Shown: positions 8,264 through 17,059 of the stretch, piece by piece | Layout: every line of letters begins with the position of its first letter | How positions within the stretch are numbered: position 1 is the first letter of the stretch | Assembly: GCF_022179545.1 (NCBI RefSeq) | Contig: NZ_AP025518.1 | Location: 434,001-498,000 of the forward strand | Reading direction: 5' to 3' | Length of the DNA stretch: 64,000 bases | Source of the DNA: Mycolicibacterium fortuitum subsp. fortuitum | GTDB lineage: Bacteria; Actinomycetota; Actinomycetes; Mycobacteriales; Mycobacteriaceae | Program-made: the position numbers and the translations under genes | Notes under the pieces: model-generated | The model's database searches: none | Told to the model about the DNA's origin: nothing | Seen by the model: only the letters and a program-made list of their open reading frames with translations

Positions 8264-9582
8264 CAACGTGGATCCGCCGACCACGAGTTGTGCTGGCCAT
8301 CGCCCTCATCGCAGCGTTGGTGGCTGCAGGATTTCTTGCCGTGGCTGTCACCGAACGCATTGGCCGGACCATCGTGGTCGGTTACTTCGACAACAGCACA
8401 GGCCTTTTCGAAGGCGACGACGTCCGAATCCGGGGAGTCAACGTCGGCAAGGTCGACAAGATCGAACCTGAGGCGCAACGCACCAAGATCACCTTCTGGT
8501 TCGGCAGTGACTACAAGGTTCCTGAGAACGTCAACGCCGTGATCCTGTCACCGCAGCTGGTGACCGGGCGTGCCATCCAGCTGACTCCAGCCTATGTGGA
8601 CGGACCCACGCTCGGGGCCGGGGCCACGATCCCACAGGACCGCACCGCAGTCCCGGTCGAGTGGGATGACGTGCGCGCACAGCTGGAGCGGCTGACCGAC
8701 ATGCTCCAACCTGAAACACCGGGACAAGTCAGCACACTTGGAGCTCTGATCAACACCGCCGCCGACAACTTGCGGGGACAGGGATCTGACATCCGTGACA
8801 CTGTCATCAAACTGTCGCAGACGGTGTCAGCTCTCGGCGACCACAGCAAAGACATCTTCGGAAGCATCCGAAACCTGTCGACTTTGGTGAGTGCTCTCAA
8901 AGACAGCGGCGACCTGCTCGGGCAACTCAACGTCAATCTCTCGGAAGTGTCGGGGTTGCTGGCTGACGATCCCCACGAAGTGGGTCAGGCCGTGCAAGAC
9001 CTCAACGCCGTCGTCGCCGATGTCGAGAGCTTCGTGTCAGAAAACCGTGAACCAATAGGCATTGCGGCGGACAAGCTTTCGTCGATCTCCACCGCGGTCG
9101 CCGCCAGCCGTGACGACCTTGAGCAGGTTTTGCACATCCTTCCCACCGCTGTGGTCAACTTCAACAACATCTATGAGCCCGCCAACGGATCGTTGACCGG
9201 CGCTTTGTCAGTCAACAATTTCGCCAACCCGATCTCGTTTCTGTGTGGGGCCATCCAAGCGGCCTCACGGCTGGGCGCCGAGCAGGCGTCCAAGCTGTGC
9301 GTGCAGTATCTGGCGCCCATCGTGAAAAACCGGCAATACAACTTCCCGCCGCTCGGGGAGAACCTGCTCGTCGGGACCCAAGCCCGCCCCAACGAAGTGA
9401 CCTACAGCGAGGATTGGATGAGACCCGACTTCGTCCCGCCGGCGCCCGAACCAGCACCCAGCGACACCCCGCCGCCCGCAGCCGATGCACCGCTGCCCGC
9501 GGAAGCCGCGCCGCCAGTCGTGTCCACCGATCCCGCAGCCGGGCTGTCCGGCATGATGACTCCGCCCGGAGGTGGCTCATGA
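8260..9582 (+). CDS. mceD: Mce protein D
   Basis: 440 aa from ATG 8260. Basic N-terminus, membrane anchor (VVLAIALIAALVAAGFLAVAV), MlaD domain (TGLFEGDDVRIRGVNVGKV), long helical region, FLCGAIQAASRLGAEQASKLC segment typical of MceD, and an Ala/Pro-rich tail ending SGMMTPPGGGS. Four-base overlaps on both sides show tight operon packing. Confidence 0.92.
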   Translation: MTTWIRRPRVVLAIALIAALVAAGFLAVAVTERIGRTIVVGYFDNSTGLFEGDDVRIRGVNVGKVDKIEPEAQRTKITFWFGSDYKVPENVNAVILSPQLVTGRAIQLTPAYVDGPTLGAGATIPQDRTAVPVEWDDVRAQLERLTDMLQPETPGQVSTLGALINTAADNLRGQGSDIRDTVIKLSQTVSALGDHSKDIFGSIRNLSTLVSALKDSGDLLGQLNVNLSEVSGLLADDPHEVGQAVQDLNAVVADVESFVSENREPIGIAADKLSSISTAVAASRDDLEQVLHILPTAVVNFNNIYEPANGSLTGALSVNNFANPISFLCGAIQAASRLGAEQASKLCVQYLAPIVKNRQYNFPPLGENLLVGTQARPNEVTYSEDWMRPDFVPPAPEPAPSDTPPPAADAPLPAEAAPPVVSTDPAAGLSGMMTPPGGGS

Positions 9583-10736
9583 CACCTCGATGGGCCCGCC
9601 GCACCACAGCGATCATCGCAGCGCTTATCGTGGGTGCGTCACAGGCCGGGTGCAGCTGGCGCGGGGTCAACTCGCTACCCCTACCCGGCACCGAGGGGCG
9701 AGACGACGGCGCCTACACAATTGCCGCCCAGATGCCCGACGTAAACAACATCCAGCCCAACTCGCGCGTCCGCGTCGCCGACGTCACGGTCGGTCATGTC
9801 TCCAAGATCGAATTGCAGGGCCAGCACGCGTTGGTGTCGATGAGTCTCAACCGTGATGTCAACCTGCCCGAAAATGCGACTGTCAAGATCGGTACCACGA
9901 CCATATTCGGATCCCAGCACATCGAATTGGCGCCACCCGATGACGAGCCGGCCCGGGGACGGCTGCGCGAAGGCTCGCTGATCCCGCTGTCTCGTGCCGG
10001 TGCGTTTCCAACACCGGAACAGACGCTCGCCTCACTGTCGCTGGTGCTCAACGGTGGCGGCGTCGGCCAGCTCGGCGACATCACTGAGGCGCTCAGCACC
10101 GGTTTCCGTGGGCGCGAGGATGACGCCCGCAGCCTGATCGATCAGTCAGAGACATTCGTCGCCACACTCAACGATCAGAGCTCGGACATCATCACCGCGA
10201 CAGAGAACCTCAACGACTTGGTCGGAAAGTTCGCCGCACAACAACCAGTGCTCGACCGGGCGGTGAACACCATCCCCAACGCCCTGCAGGTTCTCAACAG
10301 TAAGCGCGGCAACCTGGTCGAAGCCGCCGACCAGCTCGGCAAGTTCAGCGCCCTGACCACCGATACGATCAACCAAAGCAAAGAGAACCTGATCAGGGAA
10401 TTGCATCAGGTCGGACCGGTGCTTACCGCGCTCGCCGACGCCGGACCCAGCCTGACGAAGTCGCTCGGCCTGATCCCGACCTACCCGTTCCCCAACGCAA
10501 ACATCGAAAACTATCAGCGCGGCGATTACACAAACCTCACCGCCGTCATCGATCTGACGTTGAGCCGCATCGATGCCGGCCTGTTCACCGGCACGCGCTG
10601 GGAATGCGATCTGACGTGGCTGGAAATGCAGTGGGGCCGCACCATCGGACAGTTCCCCAGCCCCTGCATGGCCGCAGGCCCGGGTGGCGTAAGCAACCCG
10701 TTGACCGCGCCATACCACACAGACCAGGGACGCTGA
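9579..10736 (+). CDS. mceE: Mce protein E, lipoprotein subunit
   Basis: 385 aa from ATG 9579 (ATGA overlap with mceD). Unlike the other five subunits it has a lipoprotein signal: basic start, hydrophobic stretch, and a lipobox SQAGC with Cys25. The MlaD domain follows (NNIQPNSRVRVADVTVGHV), then helices and a conserved end (RWECDLTWLEMQWGRTIGQFPSPC). Lipidated MceE is the rule in mycobacterial mce operons. An RGD tripeptide occurs in NYQRGDYTN, with no evidence that it functions in adhesion. Confidence 0.92.
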   Translation: MTPRWARRTTAIIAALIVGASQAGCSWRGVNSLPLPGTEGRDDGAYTIAAQMPDVNNIQPNSRVRVADVTVGHVSKIELQGQHALVSMSLNRDVNLPENATVKIGTTTIFGSQHIELAPPDDEPARGRLREGSLIPLSRAGAFPTPEQTLASLSLVLNGGGVGQLGDITEALSTGFRGREDDARSLIDQSETFVATLNDQSSDIITATENLNDLVGKFAAQQPVLDRAVNTIPNALQVLNSKRGNLVEAADQLGKFSALTTDTINQSKENLIRELHQVGPVLTALADAGPSLTKSLGLIPTYPFPNANIENYQRGDYTNLTAVIDLTLSRIDAGLFTGTRWECDLTWLEMQWGRTIGQFPSPCMAAGPGGVSNPLTAPYHTDQGR

Positions 10737-10737
10737 C

Positions 10738-12177
10738 ATGCACTTGAACCGACAAGCACGCATTCAGTTGGCCATCTTCTCTGTGCTAGCCATGATCGCG
10801 CTGGCCGCGATGAGCGTGAACTATATGAAACTGCCGGCCAAGCTTTTCGGTATCGGTCACTACACCGTGACGATGCAGCTTCCGACCACCGGCGGGCTCT
10901 ATGAAACCAGCAACGTCACCTATCGCGGTACAGAAATCGGGCGCGTGACTGCGGTGCGCCTCGACGATTCGGGTGTCGTCGCCGAACTGTCATTGCGCTC
11001 AGACACGCCGGTGCCCAGCGACCTAAAAGCCGAGGTGCACAGCCAGTCGGCGATCGGTGAACAGTATGTGGAACTGTTGCCTCGCGACGGCGCCGCGCCA
11101 CCGCTGAAAGATGGCGACGTCATCGCTGCCGACGACACCACCGTTCCCCGCGACATCAACAACGTCCTGGACGCCGTCGTCACGGGCCTGAAAGCAGTGC
11201 CGCGAGACAACCTGCGTACCGTCGTGGATGAATCATTCACCGCGGTAGGCAGACTCGGACCAGAGCTGACCAAGATCGTCGACGGCACGCTGGATCTGTC
11301 GAGGGATGCCCGAGACAATCTCGATCCGATGCTCGCGCTGATCGACAACGTCAAACCCGTGCTGGACTCCCAAACTGAGTCATCGGCAGCCATCGAAAAC
11401 TGGGCAGACCACGTGGCCACCGTCACCCGCGACCTCGCCGACCACGACGGCGACCTCCGCGGCGTGATCACAGAAGGCGGACCGGCCCTGGGGGAGACCA
11501 GGGCACTTGTGCAACGCCTGCAACCCACATTGCCTGTGCTCATGGCAAACCTGGTGAGTGTGGGCCAGATTGGTCTGGCCTACCACGACAACATCGAGCA
11601 GATTCTGGTGCTCTTGCCGCAGTTGATGGCGATCAACCAAGGCGCGTTCGCCGCCAATGTCAACACCAAGCAGGATTACAAGGGCGCCTACCTCAGCTTC
11701 AACCTCAATCTGAATCTGCCGCCACCATGCACAACCGGTTACCTGCCGACTCAGCAGATGCGAACCGCGGCAGAGCAGGACTTCCCCGATCGCCCCGCCG
11801 GCGATCTGTATTGCCGTGTGCCGCAGGACTCTCCATTCAACGTGCGCGGTGCGCGCAATACGCCCTGCGCGACAGTTCCGGGAAAACGCGCCGCCACAGT
11901 CAAAGAATGCGAAAGCCGCCAAGAGTACGTACCGCTCAATGATGGTTTCAACTGGAAAGGCGATCCAAACGCGACTGGCACAGGACAGGCAGTACCGCAA
12001 TTGCGTCCGACTACCGACCAAGGAGCACCACCACCACCGATCGCCATCGCCTACTACGACCAAGCCACCGGTGCCTACGTCGGGCCCGATGGCCGCCACT
12101 ACACCCAGGCCGACCTCGCCCAAACCGCGCCGAAGGAGAAGACATGGGAAACGATGCTGCTTCCACCCGGACGCTGA
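10738..12177 (+). CDS. mceF: Mce protein F
   Basis: 479 aa; ATG 10738 starts right after the mceE stop. N-terminal anchor (FSVLAMIALAAMSVNYM), MlaD domain (GGLYETSNVTYRGTEIGRV), helical tunnel, then a C-terminal region with the Cys-bearing NLPPPCTTGYLP segment and a Pro/Tyr-rich tail with GAYVGPDGRHY, as in other MceF proteins. The 3' end overlaps the first Mce-associated gene by 34 bp. Confidence 0.92.
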   Translation: MHLNRQARIQLAIFSVLAMIALAAMSVNYMKLPAKLFGIGHYTVTMQLPTTGGLYETSNVTYRGTEIGRVTAVRLDDSGVVAELSLRSDTPVPSDLKAEVHSQSAIGEQYVELLPRDGAAPPLKDGDVIAADDTTVPRDINNVLDAVVTGLKAVPRDNLRTVVDESFTAVGRLGPELTKIVDGTLDLSRDARDNLDPMLALIDNVKPVLDSQTESSAAIENWADHVATVTRDLADHDGDLRGVITEGGPALGETRALVQRLQPTLPVLMANLVSVGQIGLAYHDNIEQILVLLPQLMAINQGAFAANVNTKQDYKGAYLSFNLNLNLPPPCTTGYLPTQQMRTAAEQDFPDRPAGDLYCRVPQDSPFNVRGARNTPCATVPGKRAATVKECESRQEYVPLNDGFNWKGDPNATGTGQAVPQLRPTTDQGAPPPPIAIAYYDQATGAYVGPDGRHYTQADLAQTAPKEKTWETMLLPPGR

Positions 12178-12764
12178 GCGCACCTTCCGACGACGATGAT
12201 GCTCCCGGCGCCGAACGCCCAGACGAAATCGTCGACTATGAGACCGCCAGTACACCAATCGAATTGAACTCGGCTGCCCGCTGGCACCGGCTCTGGCATC
12301 CCGTGGCTTTCGGGTTGGTTGCAGTCGCGTTGCTCAGCGTCCTGATCGGCTGGCTGGGTTACCAGACCTACCGTTATCAGCAGACCCAGCACCAGGGCGC
12401 ATTGTTCCTGCAGGCCGCACGACAAGGCGCAGTCAACTTGACCACGATCGACTGGCAGCATGCCGAGACCGATGTACAACGCATCATGGACGGTGCCGCC
12501 GGAGAGTTCTACGACGACTTCGCCCAACGTGCGCAGCCTTTCGTCGACGTGGTCAAACAGGCGCAGTCGGTATCTGTAGGCACAGTGACCCAAGCAGCGT
12601 TGGAATCGCAGTCGGCGACCGAAGCTCAAGCGTTGGTGGCGGTCTCGGTAAAAACGACCAACACCACCGGTGAGGAACCGGTTCCGCGGGCGTGGCGCAT
12701 GCGCATCGCCGTCCAACAAATCGACAACCAGATAAAGGTTTCTCGCGTGGAGTTCGTGCCATGA
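12144..12764 (+). CDS. Mce-associated membrane protein 1
   Basis: 206 aa, ATG 12144 within the end of mceF. An acidic N-terminal segment (SDDDDAPGAERPDE) is followed by one membrane helix (about residues 56-76, FGLVAVALLSVLIGWLGYQTY). The C-terminal globular domain has the Mam layout, with ARQGAVNLTTIDWQHAETDVQRIMDGAAGEF. Mam proteins are encoded downstream of mceF in mycobacteria and are thought to stabilise the transporter. It overlaps the next gene by 4 bp. Confidence 0.85.
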   Translation: MGNDAASTRTLSAPSDDDDAPGAERPDEIVDYETASTPIELNSAARWHRLWHPVAFGLVAVALLSVLIGWLGYQTYRYQQTQHQGALFLQAARQGAVNLTTIDWQHAETDVQRIMDGAAGEFYDDFAQRAQPFVDVVKQAQSVSVGTVTQAALESQSATEAQALVAVSVKTTNTTGEEPVPRAWRMRIAVQQIDNQIKVSRVEFVP

Positions 12765-13444
12765 GACTTCGTCCGATGACCAGCCGGTCAACTCGCACCA
12801 GCAGCGCCCTCGCCGATGACGACAAATGCGCCCTTGCCACCGGCGACTCCCCCGCCGATGTCGCGCCTACCGACACGGACGCAGCAGACCCGAGCGCAGA
12901 TGCCACCGAATCCGCGAAGACCGAGCAGACCAAAGAGGCCGGAGAGCGAGCGGCGCATCGACCGCGGTGGCGCACACTGGCTAGCCGCGTTGCCCTGCCC
13001 GTACTGATCTTGTGCATGTCAGCCGGGGCTGGATACCTCACGTGGCAGAGGAGCCAGAACGAGCAAACCGACATGGCAACAACGGAATCAGTGCAAGCCG
13101 CGACGGATGCCACGGTCGCGCTGCTGAGCTACAAACCCGACACCGTCGACAAGGAGCTCGAGGACGCCCGGAGTCGGCTCACAGGCCAATTCCTGGACTC
13201 TTACACCTCTTTGACCCGAGATGTCGTCATCCCGGGAGCGCAACAAAAGAAGATCACCGCCACCGCCACAGTCCCGGCCGCCGCACCTGTATCGGCTTCC
13301 AGCGATCACGCCGTGGTCCTGCTCTTCGTCAACCAAACTGTCACCGTCGGTGCAGACGCACCCACCAACAGCGCGTCCACCGTGCAGGTATCCCTGGACA
13401 GGATCGACGACCGCTGGCTGGTTTCGGCGTTCGACCCCATTTAG
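12761..13444 (+). CDS. Mce-associated membrane protein 2
   Basis: 227 aa from ATG 12761 (ATGA overlap). The long acidic, Asp/Ala/Thr-rich N-terminus of ~65 residues is probably cytosolic and disordered. One membrane helix (LASRVALPVLILCMSAGAGYL) and a C-terminal NTF2-like domain (DATVALLSYKPDTVDKELEDA, ending DRIDDRWLVSAFDPI) follow, the pattern of Mam proteins. A second Mam next to the first is common in mce loci. Confidence 0.83.
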   Translation: MRLRPMTSRSTRTSSALADDDKCALATGDSPADVAPTDTDAADPSADATESAKTEQTKEAGERAAHRPRWRTLASRVALPVLILCMSAGAGYLTWQRSQNEQTDMATTESVQAATDATVALLSYKPDTVDKELEDARSRLTGQFLDSYTSLTRDVVIPGAQQKKITATATVPAAAPVSASSDHAVVLLFVNQTVTVGADAPTNSASTVQVSLDRIDDRWLVSAFDPI

Positions 13445-13515
13445 CCGCATCCGCCCCACACGCTCTGCGCCACCAACTGCACCCACACTCCCGCGGAAAG
13501 GAGAACCCACAACAC

Positions 13516-14022
13516 ATGTCGCACCGACACCTACTGTCATCCCTGACTCTCTTCGTCTCCGCAGTGTTCGGTCTGGCCCCGGCCGCGGCTGCCGACAACG
13601 ACAACAACACCTTGGTGCCGAACAATAAGCGGCTCAACGACTCGGTGATCGCCAATGTCTACACCGTGCAGCATCAGTCCGGCTGTACCAACGACATAAC
13701 GATCAATCCACAGCTGCAACTGGCCGCCCAATGGCACACCCATGACGTTCTGAGCAACCGCACGCTCAGCGGTGACCTGGGCTCGGATTACTCGACCCCG
13801 CAATCAAGAGCACAGGCCGCCGGCTACAACGGCGAGGTGGCTCAGACGGTTGCCATCAATCCAGCACTGGCCATCAACGGCGTCGAGATCATCAACCGCT
13901 GGTACCACGACCCAACCTCGTTCGGCGTCATGTCGAACTGTGCGTACACCGAGATGGGGGTGTGGTCGGCCAACAGTCTCGACCGAACCGTGGTCGTGGC
14001 CATCTATGGCAGGCCGACATGA
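13516..14022 (+). CDS. Secreted CAP-domain protein
   Basis: 168 aa from ATG 13516, preceded by GGAAAGGAG at 13495-13503. A clear signal peptide ends near AAAADN. The mature part resembles a compact CAP (SCP/PR-1) domain: NPQLQLAAQWHTHDVLSNRTLSGDLGSD, with a buried-helix His, and NCAYTEMGVWSANSLDRTVVVAIYG at the end. The Cys pair (GC...NCAY) could form a disulfide. CAP proteins in other organisms bind lipids, and its place between Mam genes and an antigen-85 relative suggests an envelope lipid role; that is inference. Confidence 0.75.
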   Translation: MSHRHLLSSLTLFVSAVFGLAPAAAADNDNNTLVPNNKRLNDSVIANVYTVQHQSGCTNDITINPQLQLAAQWHTHDVLSNRTLSGDLGSDYSTPQSRAQAAGYNGEVAQTVAINPALAINGVEIINRWYHDPTSFGVMSNCAYTEMGVWSANSLDRTVVVAIYGRPT

Positions 14023-14061
14023 AACCAACGGACCGCGAAATACACGTTAGGAGAATAAAAC

Positions 14062-14172
14062 ATGGACCCCAATCCGGACTACGACGCCAGCGACGAAGTC
14101 GAGTATTTCTTCAATTGGCTGCCGTGGGCCCTGCGCGGCGTCTACCCACCCCCGGCATACCCGCCAACCTGA
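14062..14172 (+). CDS. 36-aa ORF with strong ribosome site
   Basis: ATG 14062 is preceded by TTAGGAGAATAAAAC, with AGGAG at 14049-14053. The product is acidic at the start (DPNPDYDASDEVEYF), aromatic in the middle (FFNWLPWALRGVY) and Pro-rich at the end (PPPAYPPT). It lies 39 nt after the CAP gene and 57 nt before the start of the antigen-85 relative, in the same direction. I do not recognise it. The ribosome site and operon position argue that it is translated. Confidence 0.55.
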   Translation: MDPNPDYDASDEVEYFFNWLPWALRGVYPPPAYPPT

Positions 14173-14229
14173 CACACCATGACTCCGAACCAACCCAGCA
14201 ACCCCCGTCGACCGCCGCAAGGGGGTCCC

Positions 14230-15159
14230 ATGAAGGACAGTGACGAACACGGCATGAACTCACCGGTTCGCATGGCACTCAGAATGATGCGCATTCCGCT
14301 GATCCTCATCGTGGCCCTTAGCCTCTGGCACGCGGTGAAAGCCAGGGCCGATAACGTCGAGTACCTGATGGTCCCGTCGGCAGCCATGGGCCGTGACATC
14401 CCGGTCGCATTCCAGGGCAACGGCCCGCACGCGGTGTTCCTGCTCGATGCATTCAACGCCGCCCCCGACGTCAGTAATTGGGTGACCGCAGGAGACGCGA
14501 TGAAAACGCTGGCAGGAAAGGGCATTTCGGTGGCCGCACCGGCAGGCGGTGCCTGGAGCCTGTACACCAACTGGGAGCAGGACGGCAGTAAGCAGTGGGA
14601 ATCTTTCCTGGCCACTGAGCTGCCGAACTGGCTGGCCGCGAACAAGGGCCTGCAGCCCAGCGGGCATGGTGTCGTGGGCGCTGCCCAGGGTGGCACGGGC
14701 GCGCTGACGCTGGCCACCTTTCACCCCGACCGGTTCCGTTATGCGGGTTCACTGTCCGGGTTTCTGACCCCGTCGCGCACCTTCGAGAACGGCGCGATCA
14801 CCGCCGGGATGGCGCAGTATGGCGGAGTGGACACGCCCAATATGTGGGGTCCGGCGCAGTTCGGCCGGTGGAAGTGGCACGACCCCGATGTGCACGCCCA
14901 GCTATTGGTGGACAACAACACCCGGCTGTGGATCTTCAGTCCGCAGACCACCACGTGCAGTGATCCGGTGGCGATGATCAACGACTGTGCCCAGGCCCAG
15001 GGCAGCAACCGCACCTTCTATTCGCACTACCGCTCCCTCGGCGGTCACAACGGACATTTCGACTTTCCAGCCGGCGGCCAACACGACTGGAGCAACTGGG
15101 CACAGCAGCTGGGTGCCCTGTCCGGGGACCTCGCAGCAGCCCTTGGATCACCGCAATGA
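14230..15159 (+). CDS. Antigen 85-family protein of the MPT51 type (catalytic Ser absent)
   Basis: 309 aa. ATG 14230 is chosen for AAGGGGG 4 nt upstream; ATG 14254 would start nearer the signal peptide. After a hydrophobic export signal comes an alpha/beta-hydrolase fold with features I recall from MPT51/FbpD: VVGAAQGGTGALTLATFHPDRF and later SLGGHNGHFDFPAGGQ. The nucleophile elbow is A-Q-G-G, so the mycolyltransferase Ser of antigen 85A/B/C is missing, as in MPT51. It probably binds a ligand or matrix protein in the wall and does not transfer mycolate. It overlaps the next gene by 4 bp. Confidence 0.8.
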   Translation: MKDSDEHGMNSPVRMALRMMRIPLILIVALSLWHAVKARADNVEYLMVPSAAMGRDIPVAFQGNGPHAVFLLDAFNAAPDVSNWVTAGDAMKTLAGKGISVAAPAGGAWSLYTNWEQDGSKQWESFLATELPNWLAANKGLQPSGHGVVGAAQGGTGALTLATFHPDRFRYAGSLSGFLTPSRTFENGAITAGMAQYGGVDTPNMWGPAQFGRWKWHDPDVHAQLLVDNNTRLWIFSPQTTTCSDPVAMINDCAQAQGSNRTFYSHYRSLGGHNGHFDFPAGGQHDWSNWAQQLGALSGDLAAALGSPQ

Positions 15160-15434
15160 ACGCGAAGCGGCGGTACGTACGACGCCCATTCTCCCTGCTC
15201 GCCGGGGCGACAATGCTGGCCGCTGCTCCGTCCGTCGGGGCCGTGCCAGCGGCCGCCGACCCAATTACAGACCCGTGCCAACTCGCGTTCAGCCTGTTCT
15301 GCCGTTTCGTGCCGATGCTGCCAGAGCTGGAACACAACGTGGACCTCACGCAGAACCAACCCCCCGCTGACCGGGCCGCACCCCCGCCCGAGAACATGCC
15401 ACCGCCCGATCCATGCGCTGCCGGCTGCGTATAA
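15156..15434 (+). CDS. Small secreted Cys/Pro-rich protein
   Basis: 92 aa from ATG 15156 (ATGA overlap). Basic N-terminus and hydrophobic signal sequence ending near PAAADP. The short mature chain has four Cys (DPCQLAFSLFCRF and DPCAAGC) and a Pro-rich middle with PPADRAAPPPENMPPP. The Cys spacing suggests two disulfides. Small proteins of this sort occur near mycobacterial envelope genes; no function can be assigned from sequence. Confidence 0.65.
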   Translation: MNAKRRYVRRPFSLLAGATMLAAAPSVGAVPAAADPITDPCQLAFSLFCRFVPMLPELEHNVDLTQNQPPADRAAPPPENMPPPDPCAAGCV

Positions 15435-15477
15435 ATCACCATCGCCACCGCGACACTCACAGATAAGGTTTCAAATC

Positions 15478-16524
15478 ATGGGCGTCCAAATCGACGTTAC
15501 TAACCTGACGAAATCTTTTGGATCGTCGAAGATTTGGGAAGACGTCACATTGACGGTTCCCGAGGGCGAGGTCAGCGTGTTGCTGGGCCCGTCGGGTACC
15601 GGTAAATCGGTGTTCCTGAAGTCCCTGATCGGCCTGCTGCGCCCCGAGCGCGGCTCGATCGTCATCGACGGCACCAACATCCTTGAATGCTCGGCCAAAG
15701 AGCTCTACGAGATCCGCACCCTGTTCGGTGTGCTGTTCCAGGACGGCGCGCTGTTCGGCTCGATGAACATCTATGACAACACCGCCTTCCCGCTGCGCGA
15801 GCACACCAAGAAGAGCGAGAGCGAAATCCGCAACATCGTCATGGAGAAGCTCGACCTGGTCGGTATGCCCAATGACGGACACAAGTTCCCCGGTGAGATC
15901 TCCGGCGGTATGCGCAAGCGCGCCGGCCTGGCCCGCGCCCTCGTGCTCGACCCGAAGATCATCTTGTGCGACGAGCCGGACTCGGGTCTGGACCCGGTCC
16001 GTACCGCCTACCTGTCCCAGCTGCTGATCGACATCAACGCGCAGATCGACGCCACGGTGCTGATCGTGACGCACAACATCAACATCGCCCGGACCGTGCC
16101 CGACAACATCGGCATGCTGTTCCGCAAGCAGCTGGTCATGTTCGGTCCCCGCGAGGTGCTGCTGACCAGCGAGGAGCCCGTCGTCAAGCAGTTCCTCAAC
16201 GGTCGCCGTATCGGGCCCATCGGTATGTCCGAGGAGAAGGACGAGGCCACTGCGGCCGCTGAGCAGGCCATGATCGAGGCCGGCCAGCACGACGGCGGTG
16301 TCGAGGAGATCGAGGGTGTGCCGCCGCAGCTGATGGCCACTCCCGGTATGCCCGAGCGCAAGGCTGTGGGCCGGCGCCAGGCTCGTGTGCGCGAGATCCT
16401 GCACACCCTGCCGCCCGCTGCGCAGGCCGCGATCCTCGACGATCTGGACGCCGTGCCATCCCATAGCCGATCTGAGGCGCAAACCGCGCCGATCAAGGCG
16501 GCTGGACCGGTTCCGTCGCGATGA
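15478..16524 (+). CDS. mceG: MceG/Mkl-type ABC ATPase energising Mce import
   Basis: 348 aa. Walker A GPSGTGKS (37-44), signature SGGMRKR (142-148), Walker B with DEPDSGLD (165-172) and the H-loop THNIN. The ~100-residue C-terminal extension after the nucleotide-binding domain (GGVEEIEGVPPQLMATPGMPERK, HTLPPAAQAAILDDLD) is the MceG type. In M. tuberculosis mceG is unlinked to mce operons, so a copy at the end of one is notable. The last ~25 residues after LDDLDAVP look unlike the MceG end I remember; this may be a recombination joint and should be aligned. Confidence 0.92.
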   Translation: MGVQIDVTNLTKSFGSSKIWEDVTLTVPEGEVSVLLGPSGTGKSVFLKSLIGLLRPERGSIVIDGTNILECSAKELYEIRTLFGVLFQDGALFGSMNIYDNTAFPLREHTKKSESEIRNIVMEKLDLVGMPNDGHKFPGEISGGMRKRAGLARALVLDPKIILCDEPDSGLDPVRTAYLSQLLIDINAQIDATVLIVTHNINIARTVPDNIGMLFRKQLVMFGPREVLLTSEEPVVKQFLNGRRIGPIGMSEEKDEATAAAEQAMIEAGQHDGGVEEIEGVPPQLMATPGMPERKAVGRRQARVREILHTLPPAAQAAILDDLDAVPSHSRSEAQTAPIKAAGPVPSR

Positions 16525-16583
16525 GGATTTCTAAAGTACGCAGGTGCAGCGCCGACGCCTCAATAAGGCGCGGCCGGTCAGGA

Positions 16584-16919
16584 GTGACCGCCGCCATGAC
16601 TACTCTTCTGGCATTGGGTTGAGTCAGCATGGTTGCGGCCCCACTGGCTGACGCGGTCCCAGCGCCAGAAGTCGAATACACCTACAACGTTATTGTCAGG
16701 CGACACTTCACTTTTCCCGGCAATGACGCGATCGGGTGTGGATACCGTCTCTGCGACCAAGTGGCGCGCGGGTTGACGTACAGAGGCGTTATGGCTGCGG
16801 TGAAATCCGAGGTCCTCCCGAATGATGAACAGGCAGCCAATTATGTTGTGTCCTATGCCATCGGCATTCTGTGCCCGGCCCATATCACCTCGATTCGACA
16901 GACCGCATCGGAGAACTAA
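16584..16919 (+). pseudogene. DUF732-like secreted protein with in-frame stop in signal peptide
   Basis: GTG 16584 opens MTAAMTTLLALG and is followed in the same frame by TGA (16620-16622) and then VSMVAAPLADAVPAPE. Together these would make one plausible signal peptide and cleavage site. The remaining 96 codons from ATG 16629 show the DUF732 look (GYRLCDQVARGL, two Cys, end YAIGILCP). Either the gene is inactivated by a nonsense change, or it starts at 16629 and lacks an export signal. DUF732 proteins are mostly mycobacterial secreted proteins of unknown role. Confidence 0.5.
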
Positions 16920-17059
16920 CCGCTCCAGCGATCGTTGATGCAGCCGGCGCATCACGCTTCCAGCTGGTCCAGTGAGTCTTCGGCGGGGCCACTGATGCCT
17001 ACAGTGTGCGTATCATCCCGGTCGCGAGTGGTCCGCCGCACCGAAAGGGACTGCCCCGG

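Noticed and set aside
10520..10540. RGD tripeptide in MceE as an adhesion motif
   Set aside because: Tripeptides occur by chance and the setting gives no support for receptor binding.
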